A stretch of DNA of 64,000 nt from Pomacea canaliculata (lineage: Eukaryota; Mollusca; Gastropoda; Architaenioglossa; Ampullariidae): assembly GCF_003073045.1 (NCBI RefSeq), contig NC_037590.1, forward strand, positions 25,198,449-25,262,448. The letters are read 5' to 3'. This document shows, one piece after another, positions 30,801 through 42,020 of this stretch. How positions within the stretch are numbered: position 1 is the stretch's first letter; the number at the start of each line of letters is the position of its first letter. The translations under genes and the position numbers were made by a program. The notes under the pieces were generated by a model that saw only the letters and a list, made by a program, of their open reading frames with translations, ran no database searches and was not told where the DNA came from.

Positions 30801-33800
30801 GTCAACGAAGAGGCTATAAACGACAGAGAAGTGTTTCGAGTCAGGCATTCTGTCTTTCATTGGAACCGTTGTAAACGCCAGGAGGCACTGAACGACGTCC
30901 TGGAACTTGCAGCAGACGCAGACCACTCTAGACTTCGAACTACACCTACTATCTGTTCTTCGCCCAAATTTTTTGACGAAAAAGGCCGACAGCTTTGCTC
31001 AACAGAACCATCACTACAGAATGTCTGAGACTGTCGACACACGCCGACACCAGAGTAAACTGCGTGTGCCACTAACTGGGTCGTCCACAGGCTGGTGTGT
31101 ACTGATGCCGACATCACCACCACTGGAACGGCAGCAGCAGGGCAAAACTCTCTTCCCTCAGAAGTCCACGGTCCACGATGATGACAGACAACCTACAGAC
31201 AGCTAACATGGCCCAAGTGGATGGCCATCTGTCAAGAGACAATTGTTCAGTCTATGCGAGAAAGATGCACTGAATGTGTTTCAACAAAGGGGGTCATACC
31301 TTTTTGACTACCAAGTACTTGGACAGTTCCCGAAGTGTGTTTTGCCCATTCTTGGAATAGATTTTCAAACAAAATGTGTTCACATATTACTGTCAAATTC
31401 TTTTCACATGTCTGTCAACTTCTGTTAAGATGTTATTGTCAAAGGATGACATTCTGCTCAAACGCAACTGTGTGTTAATGTCAACCGATGGATTTCTGTT
31501 CACATGTTACTGTCAAATGATGAAATTCAAACAGAAGGGCGGTCTGATAGCTGTAACCTCCATAGCTAATATATTAATAGAAAATTAATAGGAAAAGATA
31601 TTTTGATGAAATAGCAAGAACTATACTTACGTCAGTTATTTTTCAAAGTTATATAACTGTTTTTCATACAAAATCAACATATATATATTTCAAGACGCTT
31701 CCGCCAATGCTACATTAATTTTTTTTTAATCAGCCTTTTAAAATATAATTGGTGTTTTGCTTTGGAAACTTTTCCTCTGCAGACCTCATGTCCTGGTCAT
31801 TTCTGAAGCGCTGGCCTCTCATGGTGTTCATTTAGTTTCAGAACAGGTGGAGATTACTAGGAACTACATCTGTGCTACACGGCGGATGCAGCAGCAAAGA
31901 AAAGTTCAGGAGTTGAACTTACATCCTTTGTTACTGCACTTGTGTCAAGCTTCGCGTTCTCACTCTTCGCCTAATCAAGCACATGCATGCACAAACTTGC
32001 GTGCTCTTCATGTTTGCTACAATAATATTTAATTGTGATTGCACCTACGCATCATGCACACATCTCACACTGTCTTGTTGTCTGTGTGGTGTTGTCTCTG
32101 CATGTTACAGTCACGCGTGTGTCGAGGTGTGTGACGAAGTGTGTGAAACAAGACCACTCACTGATAGCCGTCAGGCCCCGTGTACTCCACCACAGGGTTA
32201 CCCTCAATCAGAATGCGCACGCCGGTGAAGAGGGTATTCCAGAAGTTTCTGTTGGACACAAGCATGGACCGCATTAGCTGTCTCTAAGCCTCCTGCTGCT
32301 GTGGACACACTATCAACAGCTACCTCACAAAGCATCATGTATTGTGCCAAGGACCTTAAATCGCGAAAATTTTATGCGTATTCTGCCTCTTTCTACACAA
32401 ACTGGACGATGTTCCATTAAATCTGATTTAACGTCCTGTGCACAAACAATTATTTGACAGAATTTCAATGGGATAGCAGTCGTGGGAGTGAGGAACTCAC
32501 CTGGTCTCGTTATGCACGGAGAGAGAGTCCTCGCCGCGAAGTGACAAGACAAAGGAGCCGCTGAAGGCGACTAGTATGACGGAGAACACGACGATAAACT
32601 GGGGGAAGTCGTGGGCAACAATCCGCCACAAAATCTGAGAGTAGGCTCCTGTTTGCCTGTAGACATGAAGACAACAATTTTAAAAACTGTATTAAAATAA
32701 TCATGTTTATTGGATTCGGTAACTCTCTTGCCTTAAGCATCTTCTATGCTTCTATCTTAACTAAATGATATTACCATGAAAGTACTCTGACATTTATTTA
32801 ATCAGTTTCCGCATAGCAATTATCTCAGTTTTACAAAGCGTCGTCCAGACAATAGCTAACAACCCTGAAGTTTTGCGAAATGTCATTAAAGTTGCTTATA
32901 GCAGATGGTGGTGTTGGTGGTTGGTGGTGATGGTGGTGGTGGTGGTGGTGGTGACGTGCAAACCTGAAGACAGCGGCGTATTTGAAGACGCGAAGTGTCC
33001 ACAGCAGAAAGCCCACACTGAACACCGGCCACTGTTCCTGCGACTGCGTCCAACGCAAGACCACCACCGTCAGCAGCAGCGCCGACGACAATACGTCGAT
33101 CCAGTTGAACTGGTCTGTCCAGTAGTCCAGGCGGTGCCTGCAGAGAGCAAACTTCAACAAATGTCACTCACTTCCTGCCTCGGATCGCAATCTTACATAG
33201 AAAATTTTATTCATATTCTGTCTCTTTCTACACAAACTGGACTATGGCATCTGTATATTAACTGTTTGGCAAGTCAGGCTAGGTTTCTTACATTGTTTCC
33301 GCTTAACATTGTGACCAATATTTGAAAATTACGATATCAGTTAGGTCAGGTCAGGTGGCTTGCAGTTTCTCTGCTCACCTTTCCCATCTCCCTTCTATCT
33401 TTCTTTCCTTTCTGTAACTCAGGACAGGGAGAAATAAAATAACTGCACTCAGGGAGCTGCGAGATGTCAAGTCAATGAAGACAAACAGTTCTCTGTACAG
33501 TTTTCGATCTTTCCTACTCTGACCTTTATCCAGGAAGAGCGGTAATGTTTGTCTCTATAATTTTCCCCTTTCCCTTCTCGTTCTTGCATTTGTTTGCCCA
33601 CAGGAAACCAGTTACAGGTTCGCCTTTAGTTGTGAGCGGAGAGAGAGATCGTGGGACTGTGTACTACGTGGGTGTTTGTGCGCGTGTGAACCGGAGAGCA
33701 TAAAGCAGCTCCAGTAACATCATTCACAAGTTGATATGCGCAGATATCAACGACTACTAGTTAGCTTCTGTTACAAATGATGGACACATGACTACAATAC

Positions 33801-36800
33801 ATGAATGACTGATATTTACAAGACAGAAGAGGACAGATATGAAACTATGATACAACAAGAAACAATATGATACGACATAAGCTCATATTGATAGAATGTC
33901 TTCATCCGTTGTATCGATGTTAAAGGTTATAGAAACATCTGATGATAGTCCTTCGTCATTTCAGGATGTGATTCTATCAAAGGTGAATGAAGTATTATCG
34001 ATATTCAAACCTGTCAGTGAAGACGATAGTGTTAAAATGAAAAGATGATTTCCATCCTTGCAACATCCTTGTGGAGGGCGAGGTAATTAAAGGTGTGTCG
34101 GCACAGTTGGACAGTCGCTTACACAGAGTTGTCTCACTGCAGGACCAACAGCAACCAGGATCAGAAAAAATACTAGCTGCTGTACATGGATCTTTACAAT
34201 GACTCCAAATATACAGTCGTCGGGAGTCGGTCAGTTTTCGGCTTTTCGCAAGATGAGGGTGAGACTGCAGAGCACGTGCAGCGGAAGTCATGTGTGCCAA
34301 GAAATCTCCTTCAGGATTGTCTCCACAGATTATCCGAAACCCAGTCATTGAGACTTCAGACGACCGCTTCAAGATTTGGGTGAAAATTATTGACAATAGA
34401 CTATTTGCTTGAAACTCCTGCAGCTGGCGTTAACCTCGAAATTGAGGATGAAGCTCTTGTGCTCGGTCGACTGATGTAGGTCAGTCCAGGGAAGGGGTTT
34501 AATTCTATTTCCCAGACTAGTCAGCCATGTGTGTACTGATTATTTGCGACCAGCAGATGCATATTATTACTTTTCAGCAGCTAATGCCACTTCATCGGGG
34601 TATGGATGCTTGACCAACCCCGAATTGAACACCATTCTGTAACCTCAAGGAATATGAGTACTGTGTGAATAATTCACCGAGTCTGCACAAAATTGGACAA
34701 TAAAAGCCTTAAGGTAGGCATGCTTGACTATGAGATAGACAGTAAAAAGAGCTCAGGTGTATTCGTACAGACTTTGATGTAAACGGTAGAGAGCCTCGGT
34801 GTATTCGTGTATACTCTCGGGTAGATGGTTAATCGCACGATTCTGTGTTTAGCCTGCACTCACTTTCTCATCTGGTTGAGTTCAAGAAGAAAGGTCAGCA
34901 AGATCGCAACAACAGACCATACTTCCATGACTGCACGTGCAGTGTGTAGCGGACTGTTGTAGACGGTAGGGTCGGAGGTCATGGTGGCCACCACGGCACA
35001 GAAGCACAGGGACAGCTGCGTGAGCAGAAACAGGAAGGAGTTCAGTCTGAAAAATAAGACGCCCATGGCCAGAATGCGTGTTCGATAATGCCAGGAAAAA
35101 CAGAAAACCAATCAGGATACTGTGGATAATGTAGAACATGCATGAAACTTTTCGAGCATGATTCATTCTGAAACATTAGCAAATGTGTATAACCGTCAAC
35201 CCCTGACAAAGGTCAACTATACCCCGCGCCCGTGTGTACTGTTTAGTACTAGAGATCATCTGCACTCGAGAGCTTCATCTCACCACCTTCACAAACGCAC
35301 TGTTTGCCACTTTGGGCTTGCTGAGTAATTTTACTATTTGAGGGTGGAAGTGGTCACGATGTCTCACCTTTTTTTTTTTTTTTTGCTGTTACGCAATGAT
35401 CACATTGAAAAGTAATGGCGCCAACCCTTTGACGGAATTCTCTACAAACATTGTTTGACAAACTGCTGGGTGATGTTGTGCAATGAACTTCATTCCTGCA
35501 CGTGTTCTGTTACATTTAGGAGCGCGTGTCCTCGTCACTGCGCTGTACAAAGGCTTCAGGTAATAACAAAGGTAGACACGGACTGTCTCTGCTTGGTGAT
35601 GCCAATAGAGGTTAGGCAAATATTTCATCAGCGCGTTCGAGAAGTTTGCAGACGACACTGCAAGGATTGTTCAAATAATTTCCAGCTTATACTTTACAGT
35701 TTTGGTACAGTTTATCTGGGACTGTAAAGGCAAGGTATCTCAGCGAATCTGTTCGGAAGAACGACGAACGGGAAGCTGGCTGGTAAGGCCAGCAAACTGA
35801 CAAGTCTGAAAATTGAAAGACCTGAGATGGGCTTTAAAGTTTGCCAGATAAGACGATTTCTGTGGGTTTCTACAAAACCTCAGTAGGAACGCGTTGTTCA
35901 CGACTGAGTAGTTCTTAGTGGCATTGATAAGCGGAACAAAAAGGCGAAAGTTTCACTAAGAAAGTCGTAGAAGTGACCTGAAGAAGGAACTTACTGAAAC
36001 CTGAAGCGTGCGAACTCCTTCCACTTTCTTCGTATCAACAGTCTGACAACATCATGGTACACAATGTTCTGAAATAGAGAAAAACTGACTCCTTCATGAA
36101 CATTCACAGCATTGACTCGCTTCTTCATGAACATTCACAGTTTTGACTTGAGAATATATGAACGTTCACACTATTGACAAGCGTTTTGGTGAACGTTCAC
36201 GTTGTGTGCCGGACTGTGAGATGCATTCATTACAAGCGCCTTTCACACCAGTATAGGGTACTCAACCCCATTCTTTCACACCTACACACTTTCTCAACGT
36301 GACAATTTTATTACAAAGTGTAAGTGTCAATAATTGTTATTAAAAAGGTTTTAAACGAGTACATGAGAACCTTCTAACCTTATACCCTCCCTTTGATATG
36401 AGGTGGAGGCACGATTTAGATGTTGAATCAAAATCCGGGTGGTTGGGTGGTCTACCCATTTCATCTGCTTCCAACACATGGTAATGAACTCTCACGTGAC
36501 CGCTCTGACCAATGGCGTCCACCATACAGTCCAGCACGGCAAGAACTGTTTGCTGCAAATTACATCAGACTGTCATCCGCCGCTTCTACACACAAGGAGA
36601 ATTTAAAAGTGGGCCAGAGCACGGTTGTCGGACCTGTTTACTGGCAGCAAATTCACAAAAGTCTTTACAAGTTCGATGATCAAGAAAGTCAGAAAGCAAC
36701 AGAGAGAGGGGACGGGTACTAAATACGAAACACTTGGTAATGCTCAACAGGCCGTTTAATCCAAACCGTTATGGTAAATTACTGAACGGAACAGTCGAGT

Positions 36801-39800
36801 GTCCTCTCTTGAAATCGAAGTGCAACATTTGCTCTCAGCTTCCACAGCAAGGGAGTCGAGTAACTGGTTTGTGCTGATTGCTGTTACTTTACGATTTAGA
36901 ATCACTAAACAGTCTACCATGGGAACGAATGTGACGAGATGGCTGATGTGCACATCTTGACGACTCTGTTTAATGAGATGCCTGTTAGGTGCTTACGATA
37001 TGAAACACAAGTTGGTTCAAATATTGAATACAATGTTGAAAGCAATGGACTGTAATTGCAATGGACTATCAGCTTTTATTGTCTGTTCCACATATCATCT
37101 TGCTGACACCAAGGAGTCTTCCTGAGAACATTTAATTGCAGCTGGGAGCGACTCTGGACAACTTTACCTTTGCACTATAGTTAAATCACTTTATAGTACC
37201 ACGTGGTCTATAGACTTTCAATACGGCCCTCAAGTCAGACAAGAAAACAAAATAATAATAAGGTTCTTCTGATTTCTGTGGTTAAAGATCTGTAGTTGCT
37301 CTCTAGTGAAGCTGCTGAGACTACTCTGTGGAACTACTCTCACTGCCAACGCACAGCACTCACAAACTGCTGGGTCGACAGTCCCTTTAGTTGGTGACAA
37401 AGACTTATTGCTGGACAAATGGTGCGTGGGTGTTGCTCTAGATCAGGGGTGGGCAATTAATTTTCTCAAGGGGCCGCATGAGAAATTGGGATGGTTTTAG
37501 AGGGCCAGACTAATATAGTTAACTCAGTTTTACCCAATACTGTATATATATATAGCGGGTCAGCGGGCGGGCCGGTTAGAGACAGGATGCGGCCCGCGGG
37601 CCGGCCTTTGCCCAGGTCTGCCCTAGATGGAAGATGCGAGCCTACGGAACAGATGAAACAACGTGCGGCAAAACATGATCTGTTTTTCATTGGATGTTTG
37701 GGATTAATATTAAATTCCAAAGAGCATGGCTGCTCATTTTTTAATGTTACATTATATATTGTTCAATTTAAAACATTATACTCCATAATATCAACACAAG
37801 ATTCAAACAAACGTTTAAAAGTACGTTTGGAAATGTCCGTTTCCGGTCAGATCTGTTTAATTGTTGTGTGATTGTTGTGCGTAAAATACCAAACATAACT
37901 ATCAGTTTACTTCATCACAAAATGATTTTGTTACTGAGTTGTTTGAGATTAAGATTCGGCGTTTCGTATTTAGTACCCTTCTTAGCAGTCAAAACAACGC
38001 CGACATAAAATATTTAAAAGAAACGTTTGAACAAAACGCCAATCACCTGCATATCTTTATTGATGAGATCGTGCAAGCTGAGTTCTGCCGTCTTGTTCCC
38101 GAAGGTGATGAACAATGGCCGCACCCTGGACAGAAAACAGTCATAGCGTCATCTCTCCGCTTTGTGTGGGCAACACGTAGCTGTCACTGTGAGATAACAT
38201 GCAGCTGTCACTGTGTGAGACTACATGCAGCTGTCACTGTGAGATAACATACAGCTGTCACTGTGAGATAACATACAGCTGTCACTGTGAGATAACATAC
38301 AGCTGTCACTGTGAGATAACATGTAGCTGTCACTGTGAGACTACATGCAGCTGTCACTGTGTGAGGCAACATGCAGCTGTCACTGTGTGAGACTACATGC
38401 TGCTGTCAATGTGAGATAACATGCAGCTGTCACTGTGTGAGACTACATGCAGCTGTTACTGTGTTAGAATACATGCAGCTGTCACTGTGTGAGACATGTG
38501 CGACAGATCTTCTCCCCCAGGAGATCGGCCAGCGCTGAGAGAAGTGGACAAGTAGCCACCATTAGGTATGTCTTTAATCATCTGTCCACGCGGTAGCAAC
38601 ATAAACCTTAGCGGGGCACGTACATAACACAGGACATAATAGCTTTGTGTTACTGTGCTGCTAATGACCCGAGGCAGTATTAGTGACTAAGAGAAAACAG
38701 TACTAGTGAATCATGACAGCAGTGAATTATAAGCACAATGCCAACTACCAACAAACTGAAGTCTCTTCCCCTGCAACAGGTGAGAGTCTGCTAAAATTCT
38801 CATGTCTCGCGAAAGTTATTCCCTCGGTATTGGAATTGAGCGTCTTGTAACGAACTAGTGCAGTAATGTATGACTGTCTTGTAATGAACTAACTACAATC
38901 ATTTAATTACCATTAAACTCTCAGTCACTTACAAGCACTAACAGCGAGATATTAATAATGTAAATATGATGATGCAAAGGTTTATAAGAATTTGCACAGA
39001 AAAGTACCGACAGCCGTGAGGAAACCAACTCTGCCAAAGTGCACACCCTGATAACACACGTGACCAAGCTAGCAAGCTCTAGAAGCCAAGACCCTACGAG
39101 GCGTTGGGCATGAAGGCCAGCAGAAGGGCAGCTATGTCGTCGGCGTTGTTCTGGATGGCGATGTGGATGGGCATGCGGTTCTGGCGATCGCGGGCGTGCG
39201 GCAGGGCATCGCTCTCCAGCAGTTTGCTGACAACGCCTTTGAAGCCGCGGCGCGTGGCGTGGTGCAGCGGCGTCTGCCTGTCGTCGTCAGCGAAGGACGG
39301 GTTGGCGCCGCGGTGTAGCAGGGTGTTCACCATCACTTGCACCTGCACACCACAGCGTCACTGGCACCTAACAAGAAGGTTCTTCTCCGTCCCCTGAGGA
39401 GGGACATTAACACTTGTGAGACATGGGCGAAAAGAAAATTATAACATGAAGTCAATAATAATATAAAAGTTTACAGCGTTGCTAGGGACATCACATATTT
39501 TTGGTGGTGTTATAGATATATATATTGTTCACATCTGTTCGCAGATATGTTACAATGGTGTTGACATGTTGTATGGTGTTCATGTTACAGGGTACTTTGT
39601 ATGAAAGCATTGTGTTTACATGTTACATGATATCACTTTGTTGACACAATGTAATAGTGTTCATATGCTGTATTATTCAATTGTGTTGACGTATTGTATG
39701 GTGTTGATGAATTATTTCTGATAATATGTATGATAGACTACGGGATAACAGGGTGCAACCTTCATGTGTGCAAGCATGATGCTCGCGAGTTTTATGGTGC

Positions 39801-42020
39801 AGCAGACGCCTACAATCTGCTTGTTACCTTGCAAGGATCCGAGTGTAACCCTGAACTGTGATGATGTGCATGTTATCTGGGACTATAAGGAGCTGGGTAT
39901 TATCTTAGACTGTGATGATCTGAGTGTTGTCTTGGACTGTGATGATCTGAGTGTTGTCTGGGACTATAAGGAGCTGGGTATTATCTTAGACTGTGATGAT
40001 CTGAGTGTTGACATGCACTGTGAGGCTCGGCTTGTAACCTTTGACTCTGTGGTGATCTGCGAGACGACGTACAGCAGGGCCTTGTCCCTGTTGCCTTTGT
40101 TCTCTACCAGTCTGTCGATGATGACCTCCATCTCTGCTTCCTGTCGCCCAACCATGTGTGTTTGAGTTTTCCGCACCACCTGATTCACGAACACACACAC
40201 ACACGGGGCATATATATATTTATCTTCAAGAACAAAGAGCGGTTTTGTAGCCATGACATAATGAAGCAAGTCCCTTACGGGTCACCATTGACCCCTTCCT
40301 TACTCAAGTGGTTAGTTTTGTGAGTCAGGCACCAATCTGCTCGACTGCTTCGCTACCTACCCCTTGACACACCTGCCTGCGTCCTTCCTCTCCGGCTGAG
40401 CAAGAATAACAGCAGAACACCGACGAGAAACTAGTTTACTATACTATTTTCGTTTTCAACACTAAAATTATATCGACTACACAATTCGAAACATGAGCAT
40501 AAGTTTGATAAATGGTTTAGCAGCTTAACTCGTTGAAGGAAACAGAAAACATGTCTCACTTCTGCCTGAAAGGTGTCGTCTGTAACATCTTGCTCCAGCA
40601 CATCACACATGGATGGACGTGACTGATACATCTCCAGGTCAAAAAACTCCACATGATTTGAACCTGAGTGGGAAAACAAATAAAAAAAGATAAAGCTCAA
40701 AACGAAATAAAACGCAAAGCACGTGACCTCAGACACGTCGACCTTTGTCCTGTTTTGCTAGCGAAAGTCCACAATTTAGGATGATGCAGAAAATTGTTGC
40801 AAGAAAATGATAAGAGGGGAAAAAATTTCTAGCACAAATAATACAGTATAGACAATAAGTAATCAAGCCGTGTGCGGACGTTTCGCCGCCGGACGTTTCG
40901 CCGCATTATGTCAGAGAGAGAGAGAGAGCTTACTTACTTCTCAAAGAATGAAAGTAACTACTAGATTACACAATAATTCTTTATTTCAAACAAATTTTAC
41001 ACACAGACTTCACAGACAGTTCACTTTGATTGTCACAGATTATACGCAACAGCTTTGAGAAAAAACATTGATACAACGGCGAGAGAAATGTGTGAGCTAA
41101 CGGTTCACATGAGGAGGGATAGTGAGAGAGAGTTCACTGATACATTGATACAATGGCGAGAGAAATGTGTGAGCTAAGGGGCGTCACACACTTGACTTCG
41201 GCTAAAAGTCCCGCGTGAAATGCCGAAATGAAGTTCCCCGCGCCGAAACGTCCGGCGGCGAAACGCCGGTCGGCAAAAGGTCCGGCACCGAAACGTCCAG
41301 CGGCGAAACGTCCGGTCGGCAAAAGGTCCGGCTCCGAAACGTCCGGCGGCGAAAAGTCCGTGTACCAATCAAGCTACATTATGAGAAATGTAATTCAGTA
41401 TGTTAGTGTTCTACTGCATGCGCGCGTGCACACAGAGAGACATTTTCTCTGTTAAGGATGTATTGCTTTAACCACGATAAAATATCTTAACTTTGGTCTC
41501 TTTGGCTACACTAAAGCAATATGACCACATTAAAGTAACATAACCCATGTACGTGGGACCCCGAGGTATGCTTGCCTAGTGAGCAGTGTGAGGATAGGGT
41601 CCCTGCCATCCAGCCAGGCGTGTCGTAAGAGGCGAATAAGGTGGACACCTCATCTAGAGTAAAAATAGGTTGTGATGGGGCTAACAACCCCACCATGTAA
41701 AAAAAATGGCCTGTTACCGAAACTAAAACCAGAGAATTCGTCAAAGATGACGGAGGCAATGAAGAAAGTAACATAAAGCACTAAAACAACTGGGCCGTAC
41801 AAACCTAACATCCGAACACAAAAGCAACATGACAAACTTAAAATAATCTAGCCACACTAAAGTAGTCTGACCACCTTAAAGTTCAGACGCCATGGTCGTT
41901 GTTGCTCCCCATCACATTTCTCACGACCACAACTCTCTCACCTATTGTCGTTGTGCCGTCCGAGCTGGTGACGCTAGAACGCACCCGTTTGCGACGTCGT
42001 ACTTTGTCGTCGTCCCCCAT
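27841..42020 (-). CDS. Ankyrin-containing TRP-superfamily cation channel
   Basis: Predicted six-transmembrane cation channel. Fourteen exons in transcript order: 42020-41942, 40663-40560, 40179-40039, 39342-39098, 38125-38047, 36552-36379, 36068-35995, 35046-34864, 33137-32964, 32656-32501, 32281-32162, 30035-29853, 29112-28913 and 27958-27841. All phases agree except one frame break in exon 12; allowing for it, the product is about 676 residues. Ankyrin-like repeats lie at about 110-185 (DRQTPLHHATRRG, NRMPIHIAIQ). S1 is near 300-320, S4 near 398-416 with RVFKYAAVFRQTGAY, S5 FIVVFSVILVAFSGSF, pore helix FWNTLFTGVRILIEG and S6 near 514-536 ending NILIAQLSDTYQ. AWIIAR after S6 resembles the TRP box, and the tail is a short coiled coil (TRIQAQLDRILELMQ). 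Subfamily is unclear. The acceptor of exon 11 and donor of exon 9 are weak. Confidence 0.88.
28245..28410. repeat. Degenerate tandem repeat
   Basis: Loose repeats of GTTGCTGTTACTTGTCTCCAT and variants, about 3-4 units. It lies in the last intron of the TRP gene. Confidence 0.45.
29917..29919 (-). other. Single-base frame break in TRP exon 12
   Basis: Up to here the exon reads NILIAQLSDTYQNVQRDAQ. After it, the family-like reading (GLELNRAWIIARVEL) is in another frame. Minus strand shows CAG CGG GCC TGG, where one more G would join the two frames and also restore the phase needed by exon 13. Either a true mutation or an assembly error in a G-run. Confidence 0.75.
30131..30490. repeat. Minisatellite, about 32-bp unit, about 12 copies
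   Basis: Unit of the form TAGCTCTGTGGCCTGTCAGC plus ACTACACACA-type tail. Some copies have TGTC insertions or an extra CACACTA. It lies in the TRP intron about 100 bp upstream (minus sense) of exon 12. On the minus strand each unit contains CTGACAGGCCACAGAGCT, resembling the real acceptor TTTACAG/GCCACTGAGCT. Confidence 0.85.
32916..32953. repeat. GGT microsatellite
   Basis: Run of about 10 TGG/GGT triplets immediately beside the donor of TRP exon 9 (donor at 32963-32962). Confidence 0.7.
33896..34479 (+). pseudogene. Broken intronless coding sequence, product unknown
   Basis: It lies antisense inside the TRP intron between exons 8 and 9. Four or more open segments in different frames follow one another without introns. 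The first starts at ATG 33896 and stays open to TGA 34046. The second runs 34044-34199, the third from about 34186, and another covers about 34255-34410. A final one ends in TAG 34477-34479. Composition is protein-like (for example VIETSDDRFKIWVKIIDN and AAGVNLEIEDEALVLGRLM). I do not recognise the family; a mobile-element gene, an old processed copy of a host gene or a viral fossil are all possible. It cannot encode a full product as it stands. Confidence 0.45.
36084..36200. repeat. Short degenerate repeats in TRP intron
   Basis: Four spaced copies of TGAACATTCACAG-like sequence (TTCATGAACATTCACAGC, GAACGTTCACACTATTGACA and similar), about 35-40 nt apart. Confidence 0.55.
37444..37620. mobile_element. 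hAT-type miniature element (177 bp)
   Basis: Ends are CAGGGGTGGGCAA and TTGCCCAGGTCTG, inverted repeats with CAG/CTG termini. Flanks are CTCTAGAT (37436-37443) and CCCTAGAT (37621-37628), an 8-bp target duplication with one mismatch that fits the nnnTAnnn pattern of Buster-type hAT elements. No coding capacity. It lies in the TRP intron between exons 5 and 6. Confidence 0.85.
38175..38495. repeat. Minisatellite, 24/26-bp units, about 13 copies
   Basis: Units CAGCTGTCACTGTGAGATAA plus CATG or CATA, alternating with a 26-bp form containing GTGTGAGACTA. It starts 50 bp from the acceptor side of TRP exon 5. The apparent open frame is only the 24-bp periodicity. Confidence 0.9.
39855..40015. repeat. 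Imperfect tandem repeat next to TRP exon 3
   Basis: Repeats of CTGTGATGATCTGAGTGTTG and GGGACTATAAGGAGCTGGGT arranged as about four mixed units. It lies just downstream (minus sense) of exon 3. The 133-residue plus-strand frame here is repeat-derived. Confidence 0.7.
40869..41366. mobile_element. TIR element with subterminal repeats (498 bp)
   Basis: Flanked by identical 8-bp duplications AATCAAGC (40861-40868 and 41367-41374). The left end carries GGACGTTTCGCCGCCGGACG; the right end carries the reverse complement with one mismatch (GACTTTTCGCC). The right side expands into a subterminal array of CGAAACGTCCGGCGGCG and GGCAAAAGGTCCGGC units at 41245-41360. Inside are a GA run (40914-40928) and a 35-bp direct duplication (41066 and 41143). 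No transposase. The superfamily is uncertain; an 8-bp duplication allows hAT, P or Merlin. In TRP intron 1. Confidence 0.75.

Noticed and set aside
34882..35166. Minus-strand hydrophobic frame upstream of TRP exon 8
   Set aside because: The correct exon starts at 35046 in another frame, which continues exon 7 through a split Gln codon. This frame is intron sequence.
38199..38390. Cys/Ser/His repeat peptide frame
   Set aside because: Pure consequence of the 24-bp minisatellite period.
41134..41455. Repetitive Gly/Arg/Phe or Lys/Arg/Pro-rich frames
   Set aside because: They come from the subterminal repeat array of the TIR element, not from a gene.
41570..41705. Possible LINE 5' region in TRP intron 1
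   Set aside because: The sequence has a repeat-like feel, but I could not tie it to a known family or find a second copy here.
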